Assembly: GCA_020832105.1 (NCBI GenBank) | Contig: JAFIFH010000052.1 | Coordinates: forward strand, 34,529-98,528 | DNA: 64,000 nucleotides | DNA from: Idiomarina sp. | GTDB taxonomy: Bacteria; Pseudomonadota; Gammaproteobacteria; Enterobacterales; Alteromonadaceae | Direction: 5' to 3' | In this document: positions 17,207 through 26,364 of the stretch, piece by piece | How positions within the stretch are numbered: the stretch's first letter is position 1 | Layout of the letters: each line of letters starts with the position of its first letter | Made by a program: the position numbers and the translations under genes | The notes under the pieces: model-generated | Database searches by the model: none | The model's input: the letters and a program-made list of their open reading frames with translations, nothing else | What the model was told of the DNA's origin: nothing

Positions 17207-18375
17207 TATTGATGAAGCTCTAAGTCAATGTGAGTTAAGCCGTTGTCACTTCGGCTTGCGCTGGTCAGGACTCGCCAGGGAGATCTCGACAGCTCGGTGG
17301 GTTTATCTTCCGGCCATAGGTTCAAATATTCACCCAGCTCAGTTATCCAGGCGTCAGCGACACCAGGGTTTTGCGCCTGTATCTGCAATACCCAGCTATC
17401 ACGGCGAAACTCCAATCGTTTCACTTCAACCTGACGGCCGTTTAGTGCGTGTAGCTGTTGCCAAATATGGGCATGGGTAAATAGCGGGTGAACCGGAAGT
17501 GGAGTCGCCTGAGGAGCGGCGGCAAGCCCGGTATCAAGCGGTATGGGCCGGTCCATTGCCTGCCAGCTCCAGGCCACCCCAATAATCAGCAGCGCGCTCA
17601 GGGTGGTGGCACTCTGAATAAAAGCGTTTCTATATTGTGTGGTGACCCGGGCGACCAGGTTATTTGCCAGATTCACCGGTTGGCTCAAGCCTGTTTGCTG
17701 CGCAGTGCTCTCGCTCTTGGCGAGATATTTGTTTGCAGACTGTGTGTTTAAAACGCTAAGTACCGCTTGTAGCTGACTATCACTGAGCCAGGGCCCGCAG
17801 ATATCCGTCGCCTCAGTGCCAGGTGTTGTACTGTCGGCGATCAGCATCATTAAACGTTTTCTGGCTATCCCGAGACGCTGAAGAAACCCCTCGACCGTCG
17901 CAGTTTCAATTAAGGTCACAGCGTAAGACGCTGCGTGCCCGTCACCCTGGCTAATCTTAGTCGCGTCCCATAGCCAATCTGTTAGGGGCGAAAAACCCTG
18001 CTGTTGCAGTGCCCAGGTTAATGTTGGACCGATGTCCTGGGGCGCTAGGTCCGCAGGGGCAGAGATACTCACCCGGGTAAAACTCGCCGCTGGTAAAATA
18101 ATTGTAATGGGGGCTGAACTTTCTAGCTGGGCGAGTATCCTATGAATGTGAGAGAGAGTAAGTGACTGGGTTAAAGACGAAGTAATGCTTCGGCTACCCA
18201 GTCTTTTTTTTGCCTGTTGATTATGATGCTGTGTCCCGGATGCTGCGCCCGTCGCTGGTATTCCAAGGGTGACCACATCCGACCCAATATAGATCACTGC
18301 ATGAATTCGCTTTGCAGAAAAATTTTTGCTCAGGTTTACAATCTGTTGCGTCCATAATCGTGGAACTTTTAGCAT
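17206..18375 (-). CDS. PilM/PilN (GspL-type) assembly protein (compacted hof/pil locus)
   Basis: A 389-residue bitopic protein. Residues ~20-235 are cytoplasmic and include pieces typical of the actin-like PilM/GspL fold (IHAVIYIGSDVVTLGI; a segment TITIILPAASFTRVSI-like near 90-105). A single helix lies near 243-262 (LSALLIIGVAWSW). The remaining ~125 residues would be periplasmic, with a ferredoxin-like feel (QVEVKRLEFRRDSWVLQIQAQ) as in PilN/GspL. GspL and MshI combine both parts in the same way. The gene heads a two-gene unit divergent from mrcA. Function in a pilus or DNA-uptake machine is inferred from position and layout only. Confidence 0.5.
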   Translation of the reverse strand: MLKVPRLWTQQIVNLSKNFSAKRIHAVIYIGSDVVTLGIPATGAASGTQHHNQQAKKRLGSRSITSSLTQSLTLSHIHRILAQLESSAPITIILPAASFTRVSISAPADLAPQDIGPTLTWALQQQGFSPLTDWLWDATKISQGDGHAASYAVTLIETATVEGFLQRLGIARKRLMMLIADSTTPGTEATDICGPWLSDSQLQAVLSVLNTQSANKYLAKSESTAQQTGLSQPVNLANNLVARVTTQYRNAFIQSATTLSALLIIGVAWSWQAMDRPIPLDTGLAAAPQATPLPVHPLFTHAHIWQQLHALNGRQVEVKRLEFRRDSWVLQIQAQNPGVADAWITELGEYLNLWPEDKPTELSRSPWRVLTSASRSDNGLTHIDLELHQ

Positions 18376-18493
18376 CTCAGGCTATCCTTTCAAAAACCCG
18401 AGTCACTCCGTCTACTCGGCTGTAATAAGCATAGAGTGCTTGTTACCCCGATGCAGGCGAATGTTTGTCAGTCATGACGCAAATTAAAACTGG

Positions 18494-18521
18494 TTAAAAT
18501 TAGCGCGAAAACCGGTATAAT
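18494..18521 (+). promoter_or_regulatory. Putative sigma-70 promoter of mrcA
   Basis: TATAAT at 18516-18521 is a perfect -10 box. TTAAAA at 18494-18499 is a 4/6 match to the -35 box, 16 bases upstream. The mrcA start codon is 29 bases downstream. Confidence 0.55.
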
Positions 18522-18550
18522 GTGTTGTTGTTTTATTTACCGTCCCCGTT

Positions 18551-21127
18551 ATGAGGCTCGCCTTGAAGTTAATTAAATACCTGTTGGTTACCATTGCTCT
18601 CCTTACGCTGTTAGGGGTCGGAAGCCTGGTCGCTTTGTATTATTACGTTAAGCCCGATTTACCGAGCGTGGAAACGATACGCGACGTGCGCCTGCAAGTG
18701 CCGATGCAAGTCTACACGGCTGACGGTAAGCTGATTTCTCAGTTTGGTGAACAGCGCAGAACCCCTTTGCGGCTGGACGAAATTCCACAGCAGCTGATCG
18801 ACGCTATCATCGCCACCGAAGACAGCCGCTTTTATGATCACTTTGGTATCGACCCGATAGGTGTTGGCCGTGCGGGTATGGTGTTACTCACAACTGGCGA
18901 AATCAGAGAAGGTGCGAGCACCATTACCATGCAGCTGGCGCGCAATTACTTTTTGACTCGCGAGCGCGCCTGGATGCGTAAAATCAAAGAGGCTTTTATT
19001 GCGCTGCACATTGAAGAGCAGCTGAGTAAAGACGAAATTCTTGAGCTCTACCTGAATAAGCTGGCGTTAGGTCAGCGTGCGTATGGTGTAGGTGCAGCGG
19101 CGGAGGTTTATTATGGGCGCAGCTTACATGAGCTGACGCTGGCTGAAATCGCAACCATTGCAGGCCTGCCTAAGGGCCCTTCGATCTTAAACCCTATTTC
19201 AAATCCGCCTGCGTCTGTGGAGCGCCGCCGCATTGTACTGCGGCGTATGCTTGATGAGGGCTATATAACCCGCGAAGAATACGATGTGGCGTTTAATGCG
19301 CCGGTGACCGCGCGTTTGCATGGTGCCACCATTGAAGTGTCGGCACCTTACCTGGCCGAAATGGTGCGCAATGAGATGGTCGAGCGTTACGGTGCCGAAG
19401 AAGCCTATACCGGTGGGTATCAGGTGTATACCACAGTGTCGTCAACACATCAGTTGGCTGCAGAACGCGCGCTGCGTGACAATCTACATGCATATGATGA
19501 GCGCCATGGGTATCGGGGTCCGGTGAATCGATTGTGGGGCGAGCTTGCACAAACTGAGCTTGATATTGATGAGTCAGCAATGACTGTAGGTATCATTAAC
19601 CCTGAAACCATGGCAATTCCAGAGGCTCGCGGCAATGACCCTTGGTCGACAGACGAGATTGTGGCGTATTTGCGTCGACAACCCGTGTATGGCCCGCTCA
19701 CACCTGCGGTAGTCACGCAGGTGGGTGAGCGAGAGGCACAGATTGTGCTTCGGGGCGGTCAGCAAACGACTTTGAGCTGGGCAGGGATGGACTGGGCCAG
19801 ACCTTATATTACCGAGCGTTCACAGGGCCCGGCACCGCAGCAGGCCAGTGATATATTGACTGCGGGCGATCATATTTGGGTGCGACGTGAAACGGATGAC
19901 AGCGATTACAAGCTTGCGCAAATACCTGCCCCAGGTTCAGCAATGGTGGCGATGCATCCGCATAATGGTGCGCTGGCGGCTGTAGTCGGTGGCTACAGTT
20001 TTCAGATGAGTCAGTACAACCGGGTGGTGCAGGCTAAGCGTCAGGTCGGTTCAACGATTAAACCTTTCATTTATGCAGCAGCGCTGGAAGACGGATACAC
20101 CTTATCGACCATCATGAATGACGCGCCGATCACCCAGTGGAACCCGGGTTCCGGCTCGGCCTGGCGTCCGCGTAACTCCCCAGAAGTGTATGATGGCCCT
20201 ATCCGCCTGCGTAAAGCGCTGGCGCGATCTAAGAACGTCGTCTCAGTACGTTTGATTCGTTCAGTTGGCGTGGACCGCACCGCTGATTTCATGCAGCAAT
20301 TTGGCTTTGACGAAGCGGATATTCCGCGCAATGAGTCTTTGTCCTTAGGTTCCGCCTCCTTTACTCCGCTGGAGCTGACACGTGGCTTTGCAGTGTTTGC
20401 TAACGGCGGGTATCTGGTAGATCCGCATTTTATCGCCCGGGTGGAAACCATCGAAGGTGAGGTCCTTGAAGTTGCCAGCCCTGTGTATGCATGTGCTGAA
20501 TGTCGATCGCAGGAGCTCTATGAGGACTGGTGGGAACACGAATTGCCGCAAGCGCCCAGAGTACTGAGTGAGCAGACCGCATTCTTAATCAGTGATGGCC
20601 TGACGTCGACGATTTGGGGCGGCGGTAGCTGGCCAAATCAAACCGGTTGGAATGGTACCGGCTGGCGTGCGCAGTCATTAAGAAATCGCAATATTGCAGG
20701 TAAAACTGGTACCACCAATGAGGTCAAAGACGCCTGGTTTGTGGGCTATGGTACCGGGATTGTGGCGACCACCTGGGTTGGCTTTGATAACGTTGAGAAT
20801 GCCTTAGGTAGCGTGACCTTAAACGCAAACCTGGGCCGCGATCGGCAACCCATTGTCGGCTCTGAAGCCGGTGCTACGACCTCATTGCCTGGTTGGCTAA
20901 GCTTTATGAGTGAAGTGATCGATGATTTCTCCACCGAGCCATTTCAGTTGCCCCCGGACGTTGTGTCGGTGCGTATAGATGATGATACCGGCATGCTGAG
21001 TAACCAGTCCGGGTATACCAGCTTGTTCGAGTACTTTTTACGCGGCACTGAACCGACCGAGTTTGTCGATAGCGACGAAAGTTCGCCGCGCCTGTTCGAA
21101 GACAGCGACGACGAGTTGTTTCGCTGA
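18551..21127 (+). CDS. mrcA: Penicillin-binding protein 1A (class A, bifunctional)
   Basis: An 858-residue peptidoglycan synthase. One N-terminal helix (residues ~10-32) anchors it. The GT51 glycosyltransferase domain shows EDSRFYDHFGIDPIG and GASTITMQLARNYFL. An OB-like insert follows. The transpeptidase domain has the active-site STIK (in RQVGSTIKPFIYAAAL), SKN (RSKNVVSVRL) and KTGTT (AGKTGTTNEVKDAWF). The acidic C-terminal tail is Asp/Glu/Ser rich. Length is that of E. coli PBP1a (850). It diverges from the pil/hof-like pair, as mrcA does in E. coli. A REP-like palindrome begins seven bases after the stop. Confidence 0.97.
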   Translation: MRLALKLIKYLLVTIALLTLLGVGSLVALYYYVKPDLPSVETIRDVRLQVPMQVYTADGKLISQFGEQRRTPLRLDEIPQQLIDAIIATEDSRFYDHFGIDPIGVGRAGMVLLTTGEIREGASTITMQLARNYFLTRERAWMRKIKEAFIALHIEEQLSKDEILELYLNKLALGQRAYGVGAAAEVYYGRSLHELTLAEIATIAGLPKGPSILNPISNPPASVERRRIVLRRMLDEGYITREEYDVAFNAPVTARLHGATIEVSAPYLAEMVRNEMVERYGAEEAYTGGYQVYTTVSSTHQLAAERALRDNLHAYDERHGYRGPVNRLWGELAQTELDIDESAMTVGIINPETMAIPEARGNDPWSTDEIVAYLRRQPVYGPLTPAVVTQVGEREAQIVLRGGQQTTLSWAGMDWARPYITERSQGPAPQQASDILTAGDHIWVRRETDDSDYKLAQIPAPGSAMVAMHPHNGALAAVVGGYSFQMSQYNRVVQAKRQVGSTIKPFIYAAALEDGYTLSTIMNDAPITQWNPGSGSAWRPRNSPEVYDGPIRLRKALARSKNVVSVRLIRSVGVDRTADFMQQFGFDEADIPRNESLSLGSASFTPLELTRGFAVFANGGYLVDPHFIARVETIEGEVLEVASPVYACAECRSQELYEDWWEHELPQAPRVLSEQTAFLISDGLTSTIWGGGSWPNQTGWNGTGWRAQSLRNRNIAGKTGTTNEVKDAWFVGYGTGIVATTWVGFDNVENALGSVTLNANLGRDRQPIVGSEAGATTSLPGWLSFMSEVIDDFSTEPFQLPPDVVSVRIDDDTGMLSNQSGYTSLFEYFLRGTEPTEFVDSDESSPRLFEDSDDELFR

Positions 21128-21133
21128 TTTGTT

Positions 21134-21193
21134 GTAGGTCAGGGCTGCGCCTGACGTTCCGCTATGGTTAACGTCAGGCGAAGCCTGACCTAC
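21134..21193. repeat. REP-like pair in inverted orientation (REPIN-like)
   Basis: Two imperfect copies of one palindrome face each other. The plus copy reads GTAG then GTCAGG-gctgcg-CCTGAC (arms of six). The minus copy reads GTAG then GTCAGGC-ttc-GCCTGAC (arms of seven). They are split by about ten bases. A GTAG before each hairpin is the mark of REP elements mobilised by RAYT (REP-associated tyrosine) transposases; no such transposase is in the window. Confidence 0.8.
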
Positions 21194-21254
21194 GGCCGAA
21201 TCAGGCAACAAGCCATGACCCGCAAACGCCGGCTCACGACGCAGCTATGGTAGA

Positions 21255-21277
21255 CCGTCAGGCAGAGCCTGACCTAC
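21255..21277 (-). repeat. REP-like single element supplying the metL stop
   Basis: On the minus strand this reads GTAG followed by GTCAGGC-tct-GCCTGACG. The TAG of the leading GTAG (21276-21274) is the stop codon of metL. The eight bases just before it on the plus strand (GCTATGGT at 21244-21251) also precede the second half of the neighbouring REP pair. Confidence 0.8.
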
Positions 21278-23739
21278 ACTGACAGCCTTGCTAGCAGCTG
21301 GTGCAGGTCTGACTGTACACCACCAGCGGTGACTGCACGGCCGGCGCCGGGGCCTGAAATCACCAGCGGCATTTCCTGGTACCAATCACTGTGGATCACA
21401 AAGATGTTTTCACCTGGGATCAGGTTCGCCAGCATGTCACCTTCAGCAATAAATTCAATGCCAACTCTGGCATAGCTGCGCTGCTCATCTACTGAGAAGC
21501 TCGCCATCAGTCGCGGCACTTTGCCTTCTTGTTGCGCTTCTTCCCATAACGCCTGCATCGGCTCGTCCAGTTCATCGATCCGCTCCCAGAACTCTTCAGG
21601 GCTGACCTGTTGTAATTGCCATGGCACCAGACCGCTTACCTCAACGTCCTGCCAATCAAGCTGCGCACCGATATCACGGGCAACAATCAATAGCTTACGC
21701 ACGATGTCATGACAGGATAAATCTTCACGTGGGTCGGGCTCGGTTAAACCAATACCTTTTGCTTCGCGCAGCAGGTCACTGAACTTCACTTTGCCGTCGA
21801 ACTTTTCGAATAGCCAGCTCATGGTGCCGGAGAAGATTCCCGCAATGCTGCGAATATGATCACCTGAGCGCATTAAATCATTGATCGCGTAGTTGAGCGG
21901 CAGGCCAGCGCCGACTGTGGTGTTGTACAGCCACTCACGCTTGTACTCGTGCTGAATGGTCCGAATCTCACGGTAGAGGGCCTCTTCCGCCGCACCCGCT
22001 CGCTTATTCGCACCGATAATATGCATGCCGTTGGCGAAGAAACTTGGATATAACCGGGCCACTTCACGGGCATCGGTTAAATCCATGACGATCAGCTCGT
22101 CATATGGCGCATTGGGTAGCTCGCGTAGTAATTCGGTGATGACATAAGGCCGTGCGAGACGCTCAAAATTATCCGCCCAGTCCTGTAAATCAACCCCACT
22201 GTAGTCAAGCCACAGGCGCGAGGAGTTGGCGATGCCCATGATTCGCACATCAACGTTTTCATTCAAACGATCACGCTGCTGGCGGAACATATCAAGCCAT
22301 TGACTACCAATGTTGCCGCGGCCCAGTACCAGAATGCCAATACTTTTACGGAAGGTGAACAGCAGGCTATGTAAACGGTTTAATAAGCGCTGGTCGAGCC
22401 GCTGTCCAAGAATAGCGACGGCTGAATTCTTATTCTCTGCGAGCAGGAATTTACGTAGGTCCTGGTCTTCCACCTCGCGTTTAAGCACCTGATATTGCGG
22501 GCTTTCAGCAATACGTGCACCAACCAGTGCAACCATACTGTAGCCGCTGACTTCATGTACGTGATGCTCTGCGTCTTGCTCGGTTAGCCAGCGCTGAATG
22601 AACTCAAGGTGATTTTGGTGAAAGGCATAAAATTTCCGTGCTGGTTCACCTTCGGTCCAACTGACCAATGGGGTCAGGTTCATTGACTCAAAGTTACTCA
22701 GCACGTCAGGTTGTGCCAAAGGAATGCTGTAAAGTACCACGTCAGAAAGCGAGGTCAGGACCTTGGCCTGCGCTTCCGTAAAGTCATACTGGCCAATACG
22801 GGTTTGCTGATTCTCAACCTTTAAACTGGAGCGCACATTAATGATCATGCGCTCGCGATTGACTGGCTGAAACGTGCGTGGGTGCAATACCGGGCTACCT
22901 AAGCGAGCAAGTTCTTCAGCTTCTGACCAGTCCAGGCTTGGCAGGCTGACGACACGCTCTACTTTGCGCGGGTCTGCAGAATACACGCCAGCAACATCTT
23001 TCCAAATCGTTACCTGGCGCACGTTAATCAGGCTGCCAATGAGCGTAGCAGAGTAGTCACTGCCGTTGCGGCCCAGCAGCAGTGTGCGGCCAGTGCCGCT
23101 TTCAGCACAGATAAAGCCGGTGACGATAAAACGCGTGCCTGCGTGAGGGGCAATACGTTTAAGCAAGGCCTGGCGACTTGCGCCCACATCAATGGCCGGC
23201 TCAGCTGCGTCTGTGGCAGTCAGAAAGGTGCGGCTATCGATGTAATCTGCCCGTGTGCCCTGTTTTTGCAGCAAGGCGGCGAGCAAGCGTGAGGACCAAA
23301 GTTCACCGTACGCACAGAGTTCAGCACTGGAGATATCTTCATCGCCAATTAACCATGACTGCAGGCGAGCAAAATCAATTTCTGATTTTGCCATGACATC
23401 GTCAAGATTGCGCCCGGACAAGAGCTCGTCGATTAAACCTTGTTGATAGCTTTTTAAGGCCTGTAATAAGGTAGCGGCGTACTCAGGCTGGCTGATTCGT
23501 GCGTCGATGATGGCAAGAATACGGTTGGTGGTATCGCCCGCAGCTGACACCACCACAAGGTCACTTGCGCCAGCATACTCGGTAACGATTCTGGCGACGC
23601 GGCGGTAACAATATGCATCAGCCAGGCTACTGCCACCAAATTTATGCACCTGTACCTGGTCGGCAATGGCTTCACTTCTTTCTTCACTGATAGCGGTTTC
23701 GCTAGCAACGGCACTGCTGGCCGCGGATGTCTCAGTCAT
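21274..23739 (-). CDS. metL: Bifunctional aspartokinase / homoserine dehydrogenase II
   Basis: An 821-residue fused enzyme that catalyses the first and third steps from aspartate to homoserine, the branch to methionine and threonine. The kinase domain begins with VHKFGGSSLADA near residue 31 and holds GRNGSDYSATL near 232. A degenerate regulatory linker covers about 320-460. The dehydrogenase has the Rossmann motif ILVLGRGNIGSQW near 477, then NKRAGAAEEALY and GIFSGTMSWLFE. The divergent metJ gene beside it suggests the methionine-regulated isozyme, MetL, not ThrA. No metB accompanies it here. Its stop codon is part of a REP-like element. Confidence 0.94.
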   Translation of the reverse strand: MTETSAASSAVASETAISEERSEAIADQVQVHKFGGSSLADAYCYRRVARIVTEYAGASDLVVVSAAGDTTNRILAIIDARISQPEYAATLLQALKSYQQGLIDELLSGRNLDDVMAKSEIDFARLQSWLIGDEDISSAELCAYGELWSSRLLAALLQKQGTRADYIDSRTFLTATDAAEPAIDVGASRQALLKRIAPHAGTRFIVTGFICAESGTGRTLLLGRNGSDYSATLIGSLINVRQVTIWKDVAGVYSADPRKVERVVSLPSLDWSEAEELARLGSPVLHPRTFQPVNRERMIINVRSSLKVENQQTRIGQYDFTEAQAKVLTSLSDVVLYSIPLAQPDVLSNFESMNLTPLVSWTEGEPARKFYAFHQNHLEFIQRWLTEQDAEHHVHEVSGYSMVALVGARIAESPQYQVLKREVEDQDLRKFLLAENKNSAVAILGQRLDQRLLNRLHSLLFTFRKSIGILVLGRGNIGSQWLDMFRQQRDRLNENVDVRIMGIANSSRLWLDYSGVDLQDWADNFERLARPYVITELLRELPNAPYDELIVMDLTDAREVARLYPSFFANGMHIIGANKRAGAAEEALYREIRTIQHEYKREWLYNTTVGAGLPLNYAINDLMRSGDHIRSIAGIFSGTMSWLFEKFDGKVKFSDLLREAKGIGLTEPDPREDLSCHDIVRKLLIVARDIGAQLDWQDVEVSGLVPWQLQQVSPEEFWERIDELDEPMQALWEEAQQEGKVPRLMASFSVDEQRSYARVGIEFIAEGDMLANLIPGENIFVIHSDWYQEMPLVISGPGAGRAVTAGGVQSDLHQLLARLSV

Positions 23740-23802
23740 TTACTGCGCTCACACAATACTGGTTTAACTACATATAGTAGGCGAAAGGATACCCAAAGCT
23801 AA

Positions 23803-23826
23803 AGTTAAATAGAAGTTTAGATGGCC
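23803..23826. promoter_or_regulatory. Candidate MetJ operator (tandem met boxes)
   Basis: Three adjacent 8-mers, AGTTAAAT, AGAAGTTT and AGATGGCC, lie in the metL-metJ divergent gap. The middle one matches the met-box consensus AGACGTCT at six of eight positions; the flanking ones are weak. MetJ binds such tandem arrays with SAM and is known to regulate these genes in E. coli. Confidence 0.4.
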
Positions 23827-23889
23827 AAATTGTGCAAAAAAAGCGATAATTGCCGGGTCATAAGCTTATAACTAAATGAGGTTTACCCC

Positions 23890-24222
23890 ATGCAATGGAA
23901 TGGTGATTATATTTACCCTTATGCTCAGCACGGCAAGAAAAGTGAGCAGGTGAAAAAAGTAACCGTATCGATTCCCACGCGTGTATTGAAAGTACTGACG
24001 GATGAGCGTACCCGCCGACAGGTTCAGAATTTACGCCACGCCACCAATAGCGAACTGCTCTGTGAGGCTTTTTTGCACGCCTTCACCGGTCAGCCACTGC
24101 CAACAGATGAAGATTTACGCAAAGACAATCCACATAAAATCCCGCTGCAGGTAAGAGAGATTCTGGCAGAGCGGGGCATCGAGATTGGGCCGGATGATCT
24201 TTACGGTGGCGACGACGAGTAG
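23890..24222 (+). CDS. metJ: Methionine regulon repressor MetJ
   Basis: A 110-residue ribbon-helix-helix repressor that uses S-adenosylmethionine as corepressor. [20 protein letters not shown] near residue 22 is the DNA-contacting beta strand and following helix, and [24 protein letters not shown] contains the corepressor site (given in part: [19 protein letters not shown]). Length is close to E. coli MetJ (105). It is divergent from metL, as in E. coli where it faces metBL, and probably represses both directions. Confidence 0.96.
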   Translation: MQWNGDYIYPYAQHGKKSEQVKKVTVSIPTRVLKVLTDERTRRQVQNLRHATNSELLCEAFLHAFTGQPLPTDEDLRKDNPHKIPLQVREILAERGIEIGPDDLYGGDDE

Positions 24223-24230
24223 TAGTAAGC

Positions 24231-24251
24231 ATTCAGTATTCAGTATTCAGT
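24231..24251. repeat. Short tandem repeat, ATTCAGT x3
   Basis: Three perfect head-to-tail copies of the 7-mer ATTCAGT lie between metJ and gloA, followed by a partial copy. Such arrays can change in copy number by slippage. The gloA ribosome site is only about ten bases further on. Confidence 0.75.
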
Positions 24252-24272
24252 ATGTAGCATCAAGGAGATTGT

Positions 24273-24842
24273 ATGAGCCGCCATTTTGAACAAGCCCCAG
24301 GGCTTTGTGAAGCACGTGATAGTGCTACGAATGACTATGTGTTTAACCAGACCATGTTGCGCATTAAAGATCCCGAGCGCACGCTGGATTTCTACACCCG
24401 TGTACTGGGTATGACCCTGGTCAAGAAGCTGCCATTCCCTGAGATGGAGTTCACCCTGTACTTTCTCGCGGCAATCGCGGATGACGAGCTATCGCAGTGG
24501 GCTAAGGAAGACGAGACACGGCTAGTACAGACCTTCGGTCGCCCGGCGATGCTTGAGCTTACCTATAACTGGGGTGACAAAGACAAGCCTGAGCTGGAAT
24601 ACCATAATGGCAACAGCGAGCCGAAAGGCTTCGGTCATATTGGGTTTGCGGTGCCAGACCTGGACGCTGCCTGTGAGCGATTTGATTCGTTAGGGGTTGA
24701 GTTCGTTAAGCGTCCGGAAGATGGCAAGATGAACAATATTGCGTTCATTAAAGACCCAGATGGCTACTGGATTGAGATATTTAACCCCAACAACCTGCAG
24801 CAAGGGCTTGCAGCCCATTTAGGTGAAGATGTGGGTTCGTAG
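24273..24842 (+). CDS. gloA: Lactoylglutathione lyase (glyoxalase I)
   Basis: A 189-residue metalloenzyme that turns the hemithioacetal of methylglyoxal and glutathione into S-lactoylglutathione. FNQTMLRIKDPERTLDFYT near residue 24 starts the first vicinal-oxygen-chelate motif with a metal-binding Gln. Glu (AMLELTYNWG), His (GFGHIGFAVPD) and Glu (GYWIEIFNP) complete the site. The protein is longer than E. coli GloA (135) and resembles the long, zinc-type enzymes of pseudomonads and eukaryotes, including the insert around residues 70-100. ATG 24273 follows AAGGAG. A terminator ends the gene. Confidence 0.93.
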   Translation: MSRHFEQAPGLCEARDSATNDYVFNQTMLRIKDPERTLDFYTRVLGMTLVKKLPFPEMEFTLYFLAAIADDELSQWAKEDETRLVQTFGRPAMLELTYNWGDKDKPELEYHNGNSEPKGFGHIGFAVPDLDAACERFDSLGVEFVKRPEDGKMNNIAFIKDPDGYWIEIFNPNNLQQGLAAHLGEDVGS

Positions 24843-24865
24843 CTTTCTACTCAGGTCATAACAAG

Positions 24866-24899
24866 AAGGCGGGTACCCGTATTGGGCCCCGCCTTTTTT
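24866..24899. terminator. Rho-independent terminator after gloA
   Basis: Stem AAGGCGGG paired with CCCGCCTT, an inner CCC/GGG pairing in the loop, then a run of T. It lies between convergent gloA and the malic enzyme gene, so it may serve both, although the A run on the other side is short. Confidence 0.85.
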
Positions 24900-24900
24900 G

Positions 24901-26151
24901 TTACTTGCGGTCCTGCATGTAGTTTTTCGGTAGGTCGATGCGCGCCACACCTGTGGCTACCGCTGCATCAGCGACTGCGCGCGCTACCCGGGCGCATAAG
25001 CGCGGGTCGATAGGCTTCGGAATAATATAGTCTGGCCCAAACTCTAGCTTATCGGCACCCGCTGCAGCAACCACTTCAGCGCTCACCGGTTCTTTGGCCA
25101 GGCTGCGAATGGCTTCAACCGCGGCCAGCTTCATTTCATCATTAATCGCACTGGCCCGAACATCAAGCGCGCCGCGAAAGATAAATGGAAAGCACAACAC
25201 GTTGTTGACCTGGTTCGGATAATCCGAGCGACCAGTTGCCATAATTAAATCACTACGGGTGGCCAGTGCAAGCTCAGGTCGAATTTCCGGGTCCGGGTTA
25301 GAGCAGGCAAATACGATAGGCTTAGGTGCCATCAAGGATAACGCTTCGGCACTGAAGAGATCAGGCCCGGAAACCCCAACAAAAATGTCTGCGCCGGTGA
25401 TCACATCTTCTAAGGTGCGCTTGTCAGTGTTGTTGGCGAACAGCTGTTTGTATTGATTGAGGTCGTCGCGGCGAGTGTGAATCACGCCTTTGGAATCGAG
25501 CATATAAATGTTTTCACGCTGGGCGCCACATTTGATCAACAGCTCCATACAGGCAATGGCGGCTGCGCCGGCCCCCATACAAACAATTTTTGCGTATTCA
25601 ATATCTTTGCCCTGGATTTCCAGTGCATTGAGCAAACCCGCCGAGGTTACAATTGCAGTACCATGTTGATCGTCATGAAATACCGGGATATCGCAGCGTT
25701 CAATCAATGCCTGTTCAATTTCAAAGCATTCCGGGGCCTTAATATCTTCCAGGTTAATCCCACCAAAGGTGTCGGCAATATTCGCCACTGTGTTGATAAA
25801 ATCCTGCGTGGTGCGGTGTTTTACTTCAATATCGATGGAGTCCAGGCCTGCAAAGCGTTTGAACAGCAATGCTTTACCTTCCATCACCGGCTTAGATGCT
25901 AACGGACCCAGGTTGCCAAGACCCAGAATGGCGGTGCCGTTACTGATCACCGCGACCATATTGCCCTTCGCTGTATACCGATACACGTCGTCCGGGTTTT
26001 CTGCGATAGCGCGCACAGGCTCCGCAACACCGGGACTGTAAGCCAAAGCGAGGTCTTTGCTGGTGGCGGCGGGCTTCGTCAATTCAATGCTGATTTTTCC
26101 AGGAGTGGGTAAGGCATGATAATCGAGTGCTTGCTGACGAAAGTCTGTCAT
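24901..26151 (-). CDS. maeB: NAD(P)-dependent malic enzyme (short form)
   Basis: A 416-residue enzyme that decarboxylates malate to pyruvate with NAD(P)H formation. LALAYSPGVAEPVRAI near residue 33 and TAKGNMVAVISNGTAILGLG near 60 are substrate and metal regions; FHDDQHGTAIVTSAGLLNAL near 158 is a strong family signature; VCMGAGAAAIACMELL near 191 is the nucleotide-binding fold. It covers only the N-terminal half of E. coli MaeB (759): the phosphotransacetylase-like domain is absent, as in many short malic enzymes. The symbol is therefore approximate. It is convergent with gloA. Confidence 0.9.
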   Translation of the reverse strand: MTDFRQQALDYHALPTPGKISIELTKPAATSKDLALAYSPGVAEPVRAIAENPDDVYRYTAKGNMVAVISNGTAILGLGNLGPLASKPVMEGKALLFKRFAGLDSIDIEVKHRTTQDFINTVANIADTFGGINLEDIKAPECFEIEQALIERCDIPVFHDDQHGTAIVTSAGLLNALEIQGKDIEYAKIVCMGAGAAAIACMELLIKCGAQRENIYMLDSKGVIHTRRDDLNQYKQLFANNTDKRTLEDVITGADIFVGVSGPDLFSAEALSLMAPKPIVFACSNPDPEIRPELALATRSDLIMATGRSDYPNQVNNVLCFPFIFRGALDVRASAINDEMKLAAVEAIRSLAKEPVSAEVVAAAGADKLEFGPDYIIPKPIDPRLCARVARAVADAAVATGVARIDLPKNYMQDRK

Positions 26152-26364
26152 GAATAAGGCCTATCGCTGAAGTGAGTGGGAGGGTTATGAATTAAAACTA
26201 GAATAAGTGTAGCGGCTTTGAGTTAGCAAACAAATCTTACCTGCAGGCGGGCGGCCCGGCAACCCGCAACTTGCGTCGCAGACCTGCAGCAGGTTATTGT
26301 GTCGCACTGAATATAGGGCCGCTCAGTAATACAGAGCGTAGTAAACAGATGAAAAGGCAGGACC

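Noticed and set aside
26152..26364. GC-rich stretch between the malic enzyme and methyltransferase genes, considered as a SAM or SAH riboswitch
   Set aside because: I cannot build the conserved core of any known riboswitch there; the short pairings seen are not convincing.
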